Shown here: positions 34,054 through 43,562 of the stretch, one piece after another
How the letters are laid out: the number at the start of each line of letters is the position of its first letter
Numbering within the stretch: the first letter of the stretch is position 1
Assembly: GCF_001403735.1 (NCBI RefSeq)
Contig: NZ_CXPG01000016.1
Coordinates: 78,288 to 142,287 of the forward strand
DNA length: 64,000 nucleotides
Direction of reading: 5' to 3'
DNA from: Jannaschia rubra
Lineage (GTDB): Bacteria > Pseudomonadota > Alphaproteobacteria > Rhodobacterales > Rhodobacteraceae
The notes under the pieces: model-generated
What the model was told of the DNA's origin: nothing
The model's database searches: none
The model's input: only the letters and a program-made list of their open reading frames with translations
Translations under genes and position numbers: made by a program

Positions 34054-36243
34054 TCAGGCGGCCTTGACCGCCCGTTCGCCGTAGAAGGTCGCCCCGTCGC
34101 TGGCCATCCGGCGCAGAAGATCGGGCGTGGCGAACCGGGGGCCGTGGGTGGCCGCCAGCGCGTCGCAGGTCTCGGTCGCCCAATCGGCACCCACGATGTC
34201 GAGCCAGCTGAAGGGACCGCCCGACCAAGGCGCGAAGCCCCAGCCCAGGATCGCGCCGACGTCGCCTTCGCGGATGTCCTCCAGCACACCGTCCTCCAGC
34301 GCGCGCACGGCCTCCAACACCTGCGCGAACATCAGGCGGTTCTGAACATCATGGAGGTCGGGCTGATCCTCGGCCAGCGGATAGCGGGTGCCCAGTTCGG
34401 CCCACAGACCCTGCCGCTTGCCCTTGTCGTCGTAGTCGTAGAAGCCCGCATTCGACTTGCGCCCCAGACGCCCGGCATCGGCGAAGGCGAACAGCACCTC
34501 GTCCACCGCGCCGTCGGGATAGGCGTCGCCCATGGCGGCGCGCGTGGCCTTGGCGATCTTCACGCCGAGGTCGATCGACGTCTCGTCCACCAGCTGCATC
34601 GGCCCCAGCGGGAAACCCAGCATCTTGGCCGCGTTCTCGACCAGGGCGGGCGAGACACCCTCGGCCACCATGCGGATGCCCTCGTTGATGTAGGGAATGA
34701 TGCAGCGGTTGGCATAGAAGAACCGCGCGTCGTTCACCACGATGGGCGTCTTGCGGATCTGACGCACGAAATCGAGCGCCTTTGCCACCGCACGTTCGCC
34801 TGTCTCCTTCCCCTTGATGATCTCAACCAGCAGCATCTTGTCGACGGGGCTGAAAAAGTGGATGCCGATGAACTGCTCCGGGCGGACGCTGGCCTTCGCC
34901 AGCTCGGTGATCGGCAGGGTGGAGGTGTTGGTGGCGAAGATGCAGTCGTCGCCGACGATGGCCTCGACGGCCTTGGTCATCTCGGCCTTGACGCCCATGT
35001 CCTCGAACACGGCCTCGACGATCAGGTCGCAGCCCTTCAGCGCGTCGAGATCGGTCGTCGCGGCGATGCGGCCCAGAACCTCGTCCTTCTTCTCGGGCGT
35101 CACCTTCTTGCGGCTGACGCCCTTGTCCAGGATGCCCTCCGCATGGGACTTGCCCTTGTCGGCCGCCGCCCGGTCGCGGTCGATCAGCACGACTTCGATA
35201 CCCGCATTCGCCGCGACATAGGCGATGCCCGCGCCCATCATGCCGGCCCCCAGGACGCCCAGCTTGGCGACCTTCTGATCCGGCACGTCGGGACGGTTCG
35301 CGCCTTTTTCCAGCGCCTCCTTGCTGATGAACAGCGACCGGATCATCGCCTCCGACGAGGGATTCATCAGCACATGCGTGAACCACCGCGCCTCGATCTT
35401 GAGCGCGGTGTCGAAGGGAACCAGCGCCCCCTCATAGACCGCCGACAGAAGCGCCTTGGCCGCGGGGAACGCGCCTTGCGTCTTGCCGTTGACCATGGCG
35501 CTGGCGCCCACGAAGGTCATGAAACCCGCAGGGTGATAGGGGGCCCCGCCGGGCATCTTGTAACCCTTCTGGTCCCAAGGCTTGACGATATCGGCGTCCT
35601 TGGCGGCCAGAACCCACGCGCGCGCATCCGCCACCGGGTCGTCCGACACCTCGTCGATCAGGCCGGCGGCCTTGGCCTTCTTCGGGTCCGACAGCTTGCC
35701 TTCCAGCAGGAACGGCGAGGCCCCCATGGCGCCCAGCTTGCGCGCGAGCCGCGTAGTGCCGCCCATCCCGGGGAAGATGCCGACCATGATCTCGGGCAAG
35801 CCGATCTTGGCCTTGGGGTTGTCGGCCGCGAAGATGCGGTGGCAGGCGAGCGGTATCTCGAAACCGATGCCGAGCGCCGTGCCCGGCAGGACGCAGGCGA
35901 CGGGCTTGCCGCCCTTCAGGGTCTTCGGGTCCATCCCCGCCCGCTCGATCTTGCGCAGGATCGCGTGGGACCGCATCAGCCCTTCGAACAGGCCCGCCGC
36001 CGGGTCGTCGCCGGCGCTGGCCTTCATCTTGGCGATCACGTTCAGGTCCATCCCGCCTGCGAAGCTGTCCTTGCCCGAGGTGATGACGATGCCCTTGACC
36101 GCCTCGTCCTCCAGCGCGTCGGTCACGCAGGCGTCCAGATCGTCCCAGCCTTCGAGGCTGAGCACGTTCATCGACTTGCCCTTCACGTCCCAGGTGATCG
36201 TGGCGATGCCCTCGGCATCCTTGGTCAGGGTGAAATCACTCAT
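34054..36243 (-). CDS. fadJ: Bifunctional enoyl-CoA hydratase/3-hydroxyacyl-CoA dehydrogenase
   Basis: A 729-residue multifunctional beta-oxidation subunit. The N-terminal crotonase domain (about 1-190) has SFAGGMDL and GIGFEIPLACHRIFAADNPKAKIGLPEI with the catalytic glutamates. The NAD-binding 3-hydroxyacyl-CoA dehydrogenase domain starts near residue 320 with GVLGAGMMGAGIAYVAANAG. The C-terminal helical domain contains KIAKATRAAMGD and AFADAGRLGRKSNAGFYDY. It hydrates trans-enoyl-CoA and oxidises the L-3-hydroxy product. It is the last gene of the operon, 11 bases after the thiolase. FadJ versus FadB naming is not settled by sequence alone. Confidence 0.93.
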   Translation of the reverse strand: MSDFTLTKDAEGIATITWDVKGKSMNVLSLEGWDDLDACVTDALEDEAVKGIVITSGKDSFAGGMDLNVIAKMKASAGDDPAAGLFEGLMRSHAILRKIERAGMDPKTLKGGKPVACVLPGTALGIGFEIPLACHRIFAADNPKAKIGLPEIMVGIFPGMGGTTRLARKLGAMGASPFLLEGKLSDPKKAKAAGLIDEVSDDPVADARAWVLAAKDADIVKPWDQKGYKMPGGAPYHPAGFMTFVGASAMVNGKTQGAFPAAKALLSAVYEGALVPFDTALKIEARWFTHVLMNPSSEAMIRSLFISKEALEKGANRPDVPDQKVAKLGVLGAGMMGAGIAYVAANAGIEVVLIDRDRAAADKGKSHAEGILDKGVSRKKVTPEKKDEVLGRIAATTDLDALKGCDLIVEAVFEDMGVKAEMTKAVEAIVGDDCIFATNTSTLPITELAKASVRPEQFIGIHFFSPVDKMLLVEIIKGKETGERAVAKALDFVRQIRKTPIVVNDARFFYANRCIIPYINEGIRMVAEGVSPALVENAAKMLGFPLGPMQLVDETSIDLGVKIAKATRAAMGDAYPDGAVDEVLFAFADAGRLGRKSNAGFYDYDDKGKRQGLWAELGTRYPLAEDQPDLHDVQNRLMFAQVLEAVRALEDGVLEDIREGDVGAILGWGFAPWSGGPFSWLDIVGADWATETCDALAATHGPRFATPDLLRRMASDGATFYGERAVKAA

Positions 36244-36254
36244 GTCAGGGGTCC

Positions 36255-37466
<1,212 letters not shown>

Positions 37467-37494
37467 GGCGATCTCCTTGCGTGGCGGGACCGGG

Positions 37495-38127
37495 TCAGGC
37501 CCGGTCGGCCGGGTTTCCCGGCATCAGGTCGTATGGGTGCTTCCAGCCGGGCAGGGCGGCGATGCGGTCCAGCCAGGCGTCGATATGGGGCCAGTCGGCG
37601 CGGTCGAAGCCGAAGGGTTCGGGGTAGTAGAGGTATCCGCAGCAGGACAGGTCGGCATTGGTCACGCCGTCGCCCACGATCCACTCGCGTCCCTCCAAAT
37701 GCCGGTTCAGCACGTCATAGGCGGCGCGCAGGCGGCCCTGCATGAAGGCGATGACCTCGGCCGGGCGCTTGTCGGGCGGCAGGAAGTTCATCAGGAAGCG
37801 CGTATTGCCCGCTTGGGACGACAGCTTGTGGTTGTCCCACAGAACCCAGCGCAGAACCTCGAATCTGTCGTTTCCCTCGCCGCCGAACCGACCGGTCCGC
37901 TCGGTGATCCAGGCCTGGATCGCCCCGGACTGCGACAGGCGCATGTCGCCGTCGATCATCACCGGCGCCTCGCCCATCGGGTTCTCGGACCGCCATTCGG
38001 GCGTGCGCGCGGCGCCGCCGAAGAAATCGACGAAAACCGGCTCCCATTCGAGGCCCGACAATTCCAATGCCAGCGCAGCCTTGTAGCTGTTCCCGCTTTC
38101 ACCGAAGCAATGCAGTCTGATCGTCAT
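37495..38127 (-). CDS. Glutathione S-transferase family protein
   Basis: A 210-residue GST. The thioredoxin-fold N-terminal domain has LHCFGESGNSYKAALALEL (residues 3-21), the cis-proline region ENPMGEAPVMIDGDMRLSQSGAIQAWI with the glutathione-binding QS pair, and a helical C-terminal domain with VGDGVTNADLSCCGYLYY. The start at 38127 has GGGGGAGG eight bases upstream, which decides against the TTG start at 38148. It is inside the beta-oxidation operon. It may handle reactive aldehydes or thioether products, but no direct evidence is visible. Confidence 0.88.
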   Translation of the reverse strand: MTIRLHCFGESGNSYKAALALELSGLEWEPVFVDFFGGAARTPEWRSENPMGEAPVMIDGDMRLSQSGAIQAWITERTGRFGGEGNDRFEVLRWVLWDNHKLSSQAGNTRFLMNFLPPDKRPAEVIAFMQGRLRAAYDVLNRHLEGREWIVGDGVTNADLSCCGYLYYPEPFGFDRADWPHIDAWLDRIAALPGWKHPYDLMPGNPADRA

Positions 38128-38144
38128 GTCGAGCCTCCCCCGTT

Positions 38145-38366
38145 TCAACCGCCCTTCGTCTCGCGCCGCGCCAGCATCTCCCGGTGAAGGCGCAGGCGGT
38201 GGTTCAGGTTGTCCTCATGCGTCACGCTCTCGAAGTTCTCGAACAGGAACGACAATGCCTCGCTCTCGTCCAGCCCCGCGTCCGTCGCGAACTTGCGAAG
38301 ACGGCGAAAGGCCGCCTCGCTCATCTGCGCGGGAAACCTGCGCGTCAGGCGTTGGGGTCGTGGCAT
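38145..38366 (-). CDS. Small protein, possible ribbon-helix-helix DNA-binding protein (73 aa)
   Basis: A 73-residue basic protein. The stretch from about residue 7 to 50 (LTRRFPAQMSEAAFRRLRKFATDAGLDESEALSFLFENFESV) has the layout of a ribbon-helix-helix domain: one strand of alternating residues, a helix, a short turn and a second helix. The tail is basic (HRLRLHREMLARRETKGG). A family cannot be named. It lies between the acyl-CoA dehydrogenase (22 bases upstream) and GST genes, so it is expressed with beta-oxidation enzymes and could be an extra regulator of the operon. The RHH call is by pattern only. Confidence 0.65.
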   Translation of the reverse strand: MPRPQRLTRRFPAQMSEAAFRRLRKFATDAGLDESEALSFLFENFESVTHEDNLNHRLRLHREMLARRETKGG

Positions 38367-38388
38367 GGAGCATCCCTTTCGCGTTCCC

Positions 38389-40167
38389 TCAGAAGGCCGT
38401 CGACTCCAGCGCCATGATGGTGTCGGGTCCGGTCTCGATCCGGGCCAGGTGCATCGCCGTCGCCGGAAGCTGGCGCGCCATGTAGTAGCGCCCCGTGGCG
38501 ATCTTGGCTTCGAGGAAGTCGCGGTCGGCGCCATCCTCGGCCAGCTTCTCGCCCGCGGCCTTGGCCATGCGCGCCCACATCAGGCCCAGGCAGACATGGC
38601 CGAACAGGTGCATGAAGTCATAGCTGCCCGAAAGCGCCGCGTTCGGGTTCTTCATGCCGTGCTGCATGAAATACATCGACGCCGCCTGCAGGTCCTTCGA
38701 CGCGGCCTTGAGGGGGTCGAGGAACCCGGCCTCCAGCACCTCGTTCCCGGCGTTGTCCTTGATGAAGGACTTGACCATCTCGAAGAAGGCCATGACGTGC
38801 TTGCCGCCGTCCTGCGCCAGCTTGCGACCCACGAGGTCCAGCGCCTGGATCCCGTTCGCACCCTCATAGATCTGGGCGATGCGGGCGTCGCGGACGAACT
38901 GCGACATGCCCCATTCCTCAATGTAGCCGTGCCCACCATAGACCTGCTGCGCGTTGACCGCGAACTCGAATCCCTTGTCGGTCAGGAACCCCTTGATGAC
39001 CGGGGTCAGCAGGGAAATCAGGCCGTCCGCATCCTTGTCCTCGTTGCGGTGCGCCCGGTCGATCATCATGGCGCCCCAGAAGACGAAGGCCCGCGCGCCT
39101 TCGACGAAGGACTTCTGGTCCATCAGGTTGCGACGGATGTCGGGGTGCACGATCAGCGGATCAGCCGGACCGTCGGGGTTCTTCGCGCCCGTCACGTCGC
39201 GCCCCTGAAGCCGGTCGATCGCATAGGCCAGCGCGTTCTGATACGCGATCTCGGCCTGCGCGTAGCCCTGAAGACCCACGCCCAGCCGCGCCTCGTTCAT
39301 CATGGTGAACATGGCCCGCATGCCCTTGTGCGCCTCGCCCAGCAGGTAGCCGGTGGCTCCGTCGTAGTTCATCACGCAGGTGGCGTTGCCGTGGATGCCC
39401 ATCTTCTCCTCGATCTTGCCGACCGAGACGCCGTTGCGTGCGCCGATGTTGCCATCGTCGTCCACGATCATCTTGGGCACGATGAACAGCGACACGCCCT
39501 TGATCCCCTCCGGCGCGCCGGTGATCTTGGCCAGCACCAGATGGACGATGTTCTCGGCCATGTCATGATCGCCGGCCGAGATGAAGATCTTCTGTCCGGT
39601 GATGCGATAGGTCCCGTCGTCCTGCGGCTCGGCCTTCGTCCGCATCATGCCGAGGTCGGTCCCCGCATGGGGCTCCGTCAGGTTCATGGTGCCGGTCCAT
39701 TCGCAGGTGACCATCTTCGGCAGCCACTTCTGCTTCTGTGCGTTGGTTCCATGCACATGGATCGCGGAATAGGCGCCGTGGGTCAGGCCCTGATACATGT
39801 TGAAGGCCATGTTGGCGGCCGACAGGATTTCGCCCACGCCGGTCTGCATCAGATAGGGCAGGCCCTGGCCGCCGTATTCGGGGTCGCAATCCAGCGCCGT
39901 CCAGCCACCGTCGCGCACCTGGTCGAAGGCTGCGCGGAACCCTTCCGGCGTCCTCACCACGCCGTTCTCCAGCGTGCAGCCCTGCCGGTCGCCCACCTCG
40001 TTCAGGGGGTGCAGGACATCCTGCGCCAGCTTGCCCGCCTCCTCCAGCACTGCGCCGGTGAAGTCGCGGTCCATCTCGTCATAGCCGGGAATGTCCTGGG
40101 TGCTGGCCTGCAGGAGGTCGTGCAGGACGAACTGCATATCCTTCGTGGGCGCGGTGTAACTGGGCAT
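38389..40167 (-). CDS. Acyl-CoA dehydrogenase with extra C-terminal domain (possibly DmdC-like)
   Basis: A 592-residue FAD enzyme of the long acyl-CoA dehydrogenase type. The N-terminal motif ([19 protein letters not shown]) and the C-terminal domain (about 470-590) are those of the AcylCoA_DH_N/Acyl-CoA_dh_C members. The FAD/substrate block [15 protein letters not shown] is at 161-175 and the catalytic base is Glu435 in [10 protein letters not shown]. It introduces the trans-2 double bond into acyl-CoA. DmdC of dimethylsulfoniopropionate breakdown belongs to the same group, but general fatty acyl-CoA oxidation fits the operon better. Confidence 0.92.
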   Translation of the reverse strand: MPSYTAPTKDMQFVLHDLLQASTQDIPGYDEMDRDFTGAVLEEAGKLAQDVLHPLNEVGDRQGCTLENGVVRTPEGFRAAFDQVRDGGWTALDCDPEYGGQGLPYLMQTGVGEILSAANMAFNMYQGLTHGAYSAIHVHGTNAQKQKWLPKMVTCEWTGTMNLTEPHAGTDLGMMRTKAEPQDDGTYRITGQKIFISAGDHDMAENIVHLVLAKITGAPEGIKGVSLFIVPKMIVDDDGNIGARNGVSVGKIEEKMGIHGNATCVMNYDGATGYLLGEAHKGMRAMFTMMNEARLGVGLQGYAQAEIAYQNALAYAIDRLQGRDVTGAKNPDGPADPLIVHPDIRRNLMDQKSFVEGARAFVFWGAMMIDRAHRNEDKDADGLISLLTPVIKGFLTDKGFEFAVNAQQVYGGHGYIEEWGMSQFVRDARIAQIYEGANGIQALDLVGRKLAQDGGKHVMAFFEMVKSFIKDNAGNEVLEAGFLDPLKAASKDLQAASMYFMQHGMKNPNAALSGSYDFMHLFGHVCLGLMWARMAKAAGEKLAEDGADRDFLEAKIATGRYYMARQLPATAMHLARIETGPDTIMALESTAF

Positions 40168-40218
40168 CGTCGTCGTTCCTCCTCGATAACGGCGGGGCCA
40201 CGGGCCCGTCAGGCTGGA

Positions 40219-40614
40219 TCAGCAGGCCTTCCGCGGCCGGGCCTCTTGCATCATCTTCTCGCCCCACCGAAGCTGTTCCTCCAGCTCGGTGATGGCCTCG
40301 TTCAACTCGTCGCGCTGCGCGATCATCGCGGCCAGCCGCTCGCGCCCGATCTCATGGCTGCGGGCGACCTGCGTGTACTGGTTGTCGCCCAGGTCATAGA
40401 GATCGAGAAGCTGCCGGATATCCTCCAGCGAGAAGCCGAACCGCTTGCCCCGCAGGATCAGCTTCAGCCTCGCACGGTCCCGGCGCGTGAACCAGCGCTT
40501 CTGCCCCTCACGCTGGGGGGACAGCAATTCCTTGGCTTCGTAGAAACGCAAGGTGCGGGGCGTGACGTCGAAGACGTCGCACATCTCGCGAATTGTCATC
40601 AGGGTTTCAGGCAT
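40219..40614 (-). CDS. MerR-family transcriptional regulator of the beta-oxidation operon
   Basis: A 131-residue MerR regulator. The winged helix-turn-helix is at the N-terminus (MTIREMCDVFDVTPRTLRFYEAKELLSPQREGQKRWFTRRDRARLKLILRGKRFGFSLEDIRQLL). A coiled coil follows (about 85-120), and no cysteine-rich metal site is seen, so it is probably a CoA-ester or metabolite sensor of the LiuR/AcuR type. It is the first gene of the operon that continues with the acyl-CoA dehydrogenase, 51 bases downstream. The promoter region upstream carries an ACGT-NN-ACGT dyad, so it likely controls itself and the operon. Confidence 0.9.
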   Translation of the reverse strand: MPETLMTIREMCDVFDVTPRTLRFYEAKELLSPQREGQKRWFTRRDRARLKLILRGKRFGFSLEDIRQLLDLYDLGDNQYTQVARSHEIGRERLAAMIAQRDELNEAITELEEQLRWGEKMMQEARPRKAC

Positions 40615-40678
40615 CCCGTGGCTCCAGTTTCAGTGATGCTCATCGTTTCAAGCCCGAGATGCGGACGGCCCCCCATCG

Positions 40679-40710
40679 TTACAAGATGAAGTGACGTTCA
40701 CGTAACGCAA
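40679..40710 (-). promoter_or_regulatory. MerR-type promoter with long spacer, beta-oxidation operon
   Basis: Read on the minus strand, a TTGCGT element (40705-40710) and a TTGTAA element (40679-40684) are separated by a 20-base spacer, longer than the usual 17. Such elongated spacers are the mark of promoters activated by MerR proteins twisting the DNA. The dyad at 40691-40706 fills the spacer. It lies about 65 bases before the regulator start. Both hexamers are imperfect, so this is tentative. Confidence 0.45.
40691..40706. promoter_or_regulatory. ACGT-NN-ACGT dyad, probable MerR-family (LiuR-like) operator
   Basis: GTGACGTTCACGTAAC has the form GTnACGTnnACGTnAC, a 16-base inverted repeat with 6 of 8 paired positions. 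It is close to the LiuR-type operator pattern TTnACGTnnACGTnAA described for MerR regulators of branched-chain and fatty-acid degradation in proteobacteria. A further copy-like sequence with GTCAC lies at 40716-40722. Confidence 0.6.
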
Positions 40711-40729
40711 ACGTGGCGTCACGAGAATG

Positions 40730-40756
40730 GTTGACGTAACGAACAGTCGCGTCAAC
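40730..40756. repeat. Inverted repeat GTTGACG/CGTCAAC between the two MerR genes
   Basis: Arms 40730-40736 and 40750-40756 are perfect 7-base inverted repeats with a 13-base spacer. They lie upstream of the ACGT dyad and downstream of the second MerR gene. It could be a second regulator-binding site for either MerR protein. Confidence 0.4.
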
Positions 40757-40798
40757 GGCGGGGGGTGCAACTTCCGAACCCCGGCGACCACGTAGGGC

Positions 40799-41176
40799 TC
40801 AGGCGCTGCCGTCCAGATCGACGCGGACCTTGTCGCGCAGGCTCCGCAGTTCCTCGATCGCCTCGTCGAGGTGTCGCCGCCGTTCGGCCAGCTCGGTCAG
40901 TTGCCGGTCCGCCGCTTCGATCCAGACCTGCATCTGCGTGCGACCTTCGGGGTCCGCATCGTAGAGCTCCAGCCACTGCCGGATCTCCTCCAGTGAAAAG
41001 CCGAACTTCCGGCCCCGCAGGATCAGCGTCATCCGGGCGATGTCGCGGGGGCCGTAGAACCGTGCGCGGCCTTCGCGCTCGGGCGACAGGAGCTCTATGT
41101 ATTCGTAGTGGCGCAGGGTTCTGGGCGTCACGTCGAAACGCGCGCACATCTGCTTGAAGTCGAGCCGTTCGGTCAT
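40799..41176 (-). CDS. Second MerR-family transcriptional regulator
   Basis: A 125-residue MerR protein closely similar in design to its neighbour: MCARFDVTPRTLRHYEYIELLSPEREGRARFYGPRDIARMTLILRGRKFGFSLEEIRQWLELYD, then a coiled coil (about 85-115). The two look like diverged tandem duplicates. There are no metal-binding cysteines in the effector region. The start at 41176 was chosen as the Met directly before the HTH. It is transcribed toward the operator region and is divergent from a PaaI thioesterase gene 93 bases away, which it may also control. Confidence 0.88.
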   Translation of the reverse strand: MTERLDFKQMCARFDVTPRTLRHYEYIELLSPEREGRARFYGPRDIARMTLILRGRKFGFSLEEIRQWLELYDADPEGRTQMQVWIEAADRQLTELAERRRHLDEAIEELRSLRDKVRVDLDGSA

Positions 41177-41269
41177 CGCACCCTCCGCGCCGCAGTCTGC
41201 CATGACGCGGGCGGCCATGTCCATCGGGCGGGCTTGCGGCAGGGACAAGATAACGGCAAGGCTCTGGCC

Positions 41270-41713
41270 ATGACGGACGAACCTTCTCCCCGTGCGCGCG
41301 CCGCGCATCAGTTCATCGCGGCCCTGCCGCATTGCCGGGCCCTGTCCATGTCGGTCGAGTCGGTCCGCGATGGCGAGGCCGTGATCTCCATGCCCTGGAG
41401 CGAGAACCTCGTGGGCGATCCGCGCACCGGGGTCATCCACGGCGGCGCGGTGTCGGCATTGATGGACACGTCGGGCGGCGCGGCGGTGCTGAGCCATCCG
41501 ACCGCGCCCCTGAACACCGCGACGATGGATCTGCGGATCGACTACATGCGCGCAGCCACCCCGCACCAGACGATCACGGCACGGGCGGTGTGCCACCACG
41601 TCACCCGGTCCGTCGCCTTCGTCCGGGCGGAGGCCTTCGACGAGGATGTAGAGAAGGGCCCTGTCGCGGTGGCCAACGGCGCCTTCGCCCTCGACCGGGG
41701 GAAGCGGCCGTGA
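41270..41713 (+). CDS. PaaI-family hotdog thioesterase
   Basis: A 147-residue single hotdog-fold thioesterase, which hydrolyses acyl-CoA esters. The PaaI signature HGGAVSALMDTSGG is in the segment GDPRTGVIHGGAVSALMDTSGGAAVLSH. TMDLRIDYMRAATP and a VCHHVTRSVAFVRAEAF strand follow. The start at the ATG at 41270 is preferred over upstream frame extension into the divergent promoter. It overlaps the next thioesterase gene by four bases (GTGA). Confidence 0.88.
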   Translation: MTDEPSPRARAAHQFIAALPHCRALSMSVESVRDGEAVISMPWSENLVGDPRTGVIHGGAVSALMDTSGGAAVLSHPTAPLNTATMDLRIDYMRAATPHQTITARAVCHHVTRSVAFVRAEAFDEDVEKGPVAVANGAFALDRGKRP

Positions 41714-42213
41714 CCGCGCCGGAGCCGGTTCAGCGCATCAAGCAGCGGCGCGACGGTGCCCTGCGCGCGCTGGTGGGCGGCGTGCCCTACGCCGGCTTTC
41801 TCGGGATCGCCTTCGACCGGAGGGGGGACGAGCTGACCGGCGTCCTGAACTTCGACCCCAAGCTGATTGGGAACCCGATCCTGCCCGCGCTGCATGGCGG
41901 GGTCACGGCGGCGTTTTTGGAGGTGACGGCCATTGTCACGCTGTCGTGGTCGATGCTCTGGGACGATCTGGAAAGCGGCCGCATCGACGTCGATGCCTTG
42001 ACGCCCGAGACCCTGCCACGCCTGCCCAAGACCATCGACTTTGCGGTCGACTACCTCCGAACCGGGTTGCCGCGCGACGCCTATGCACGGGCCCGCGTCA
42101 ACCGTTCGGGTCGGCGCTATGCCTCCGTCCACGTCGAGGGGTGGCAGGACAACCGCGACCGTCTGTTCGCGCAGGCCACCGGTCATTTCCTGATGCCGCC
42201 CCGCGACGGATGA
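41710..42213 (+). CDS. Second PaaI-family hotdog thioesterase
   Basis: A 167-residue hotdog protein starting with GTG inside the stop of the first thioesterase. The signature is more divergent: LPALHGGVTAAFLEVTAIVTL carries HGGV with Glu in place of the usual Asp further on. A TIDFAVDYLRTGLPRDAYARARVNRSGRRYASVHVEGWQ strand block follows. Hotdog proteins work as dimers or tetramers, so the two adjacent genes may encode a heteromer. It overlaps the MATE gene by four bases (ATGA). Confidence 0.82.
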   Translation: MTAPEPVQRIKQRRDGALRALVGGVPYAGFLGIAFDRRGDELTGVLNFDPKLIGNPILPALHGGVTAAFLEVTAIVTLSWSMLWDDLESGRIDVDALTPETLPRLPKTIDFAVDYLRTGLPRDAYARARVNRSGRRYASVHVEGWQDNRDRLFAQATGHFLMPPRDG

Positions 42214-43550
42214 GCGAGCTGACCCACCGGCGCATCCTGCGTGTCGCGATTCCGGTCGTCCTGTCGAACGCAACCGTTCCGATCCTGGGCGCGGTCGACA
42301 CGGGGGTGGTGGGACAGATGGGTGCCGCCGCCCCCATCGCGGCGGTGGGCGCGGGGGCCATCATCCTGTCGTCGGTCTACTGGATCTTCGGCTTCCTTCG
42401 CATGGGCACCACCGGCCTCGCCGCGCAGGCGCTCGGCGCGTCCGACCGGGCGGAACTCGTGGCGCTGCTGTCGCGCGCGCTCTTGATCGCGGGTGTCGCC
42501 GGGGCAGGGCTCATAGCGCTGCAATGGGCGATCTTCGCGGCAGCGTTCCGGTTGGCGCCCACCACGGCCGAGGTCGAGGGGCTTGCCCGGTCCTACATGA
42601 CGATCCGCATCTGGTCGGCGCCCGCCGCCATCGCGATCTATGGCCTGACAGGATGGCTGATCGCGCAGGAGCGGACGGGCGCGGTGCTGATCGTGCAGCT
42701 GGCCATGAACGGGGCGAACATCCTGCTCGACCTTTGGTTCGTGCTGGGACTGGGCTGGGGCGTGCAGGGGGTGGCGGTCGCCACGTTCCTGGCGGAGTGG
42801 TCGGGGCTGGCGCTGGCGCTGTGGTTCGTGCGCGACGGGTTCGCGGACGGGCTATGGCGGGACCGGGCGCAGGTGTTCGACGGCGCACGCCTGCGGCGGA
42901 TGGTGGCGGTCAACACCGACATCCTGATCCGGTCCGTTCTGCTTCAGATCACCTTCGCGTCGTTCCTGCTGATGGGCGGACTGTTCGGCACGGTCGCGCT
43001 GGCGGCCAATCAGGTCCTGCTTCAGTTCCTCTACATCACTTCCTATGCGCTCGATGGGTTTGCCTTCGCCGTCGAGGCGCTGGTCGGCCGTTATTTCGGG
43101 GCGGGCAACAGGCAGCGCTTGCGCCGTGCTGTCGTGATGTGCGCGGGATGGGGCGCGGGGACGGTCACGGTGCTGGCGCTCGGCTTCGCCGTCTTCGGCG
43201 GGCGGATCGTTGACGTGATGGCCACGGCCCCGGAGGTTCGGCAGGCGGCACGGATCTATCTGCCCTGGATGGTACTCGCCCCGCTGATCGGGGTGGCGGC
43301 CTGGATACTGGACGGCGTGTTCATCGGCGCGACGCGGACGCGGGACATGCGCAACATGATGGTGCTGAGCTTCGGGGCGTATCTTGTCGCCCTGCTGGCG
43401 CTTGTCCCCGTTCTTGGAAATCACGGCCTCTGGGCGGCGCTGATGATGTCCTTCCTGACGCGCGGCGTGACGCTGGCCGCGAAATACCCCGCGCTGGAGC
43501 GGGCGGCCACAGTCGGGGGGCCAGCCCCCCGGACCCCCCGGAGTACTTGA
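42210..43550 (+). CDS. MATE-family efflux transporter (DinF-like)
   Basis: A 446-residue inner-membrane antiporter with 12 predicted helices in two MatE halves. The N-terminal PVVLSNATVPILGAVDTGVVGQMG, containing the conserved polar residues of helix 1, and GTTGLAAQALGASDRAEL are typical of the DinF branch. It expels drugs or organic cations using Na+ or H+. The last residues (GGPAPRTPRST) read out into the GC-rich end and may be variable. It is the third gene of the overlapping thioesterase unit, so export could be tied to a released acid. Confidence 0.9.
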   Translation: MSELTHRRILRVAIPVVLSNATVPILGAVDTGVVGQMGAAAPIAAVGAGAIILSSVYWIFGFLRMGTTGLAAQALGASDRAELVALLSRALLIAGVAGAGLIALQWAIFAAAFRLAPTTAEVEGLARSYMTIRIWSAPAAIAIYGLTGWLIAQERTGAVLIVQLAMNGANILLDLWFVLGLGWGVQGVAVATFLAEWSGLALALWFVRDGFADGLWRDRAQVFDGARLRRMVAVNTDILIRSVLLQITFASFLLMGGLFGTVALAANQVLLQFLYITSYALDGFAFAVEALVGRYFGAGNRQRLRRAVVMCAGWGAGTVTVLALGFAVFGGRIVDVMATAPEVRQAARIYLPWMVLAPLIGVAAWILDGVFIGATRTRDMRNMMVLSFGAYLVALLALVPVLGNHGLWAALMMSFLTRGVTLAAKYPALERAATVGGPAPRTPRST

Positions 43551-43562
43551 GACAGGAAGAAT

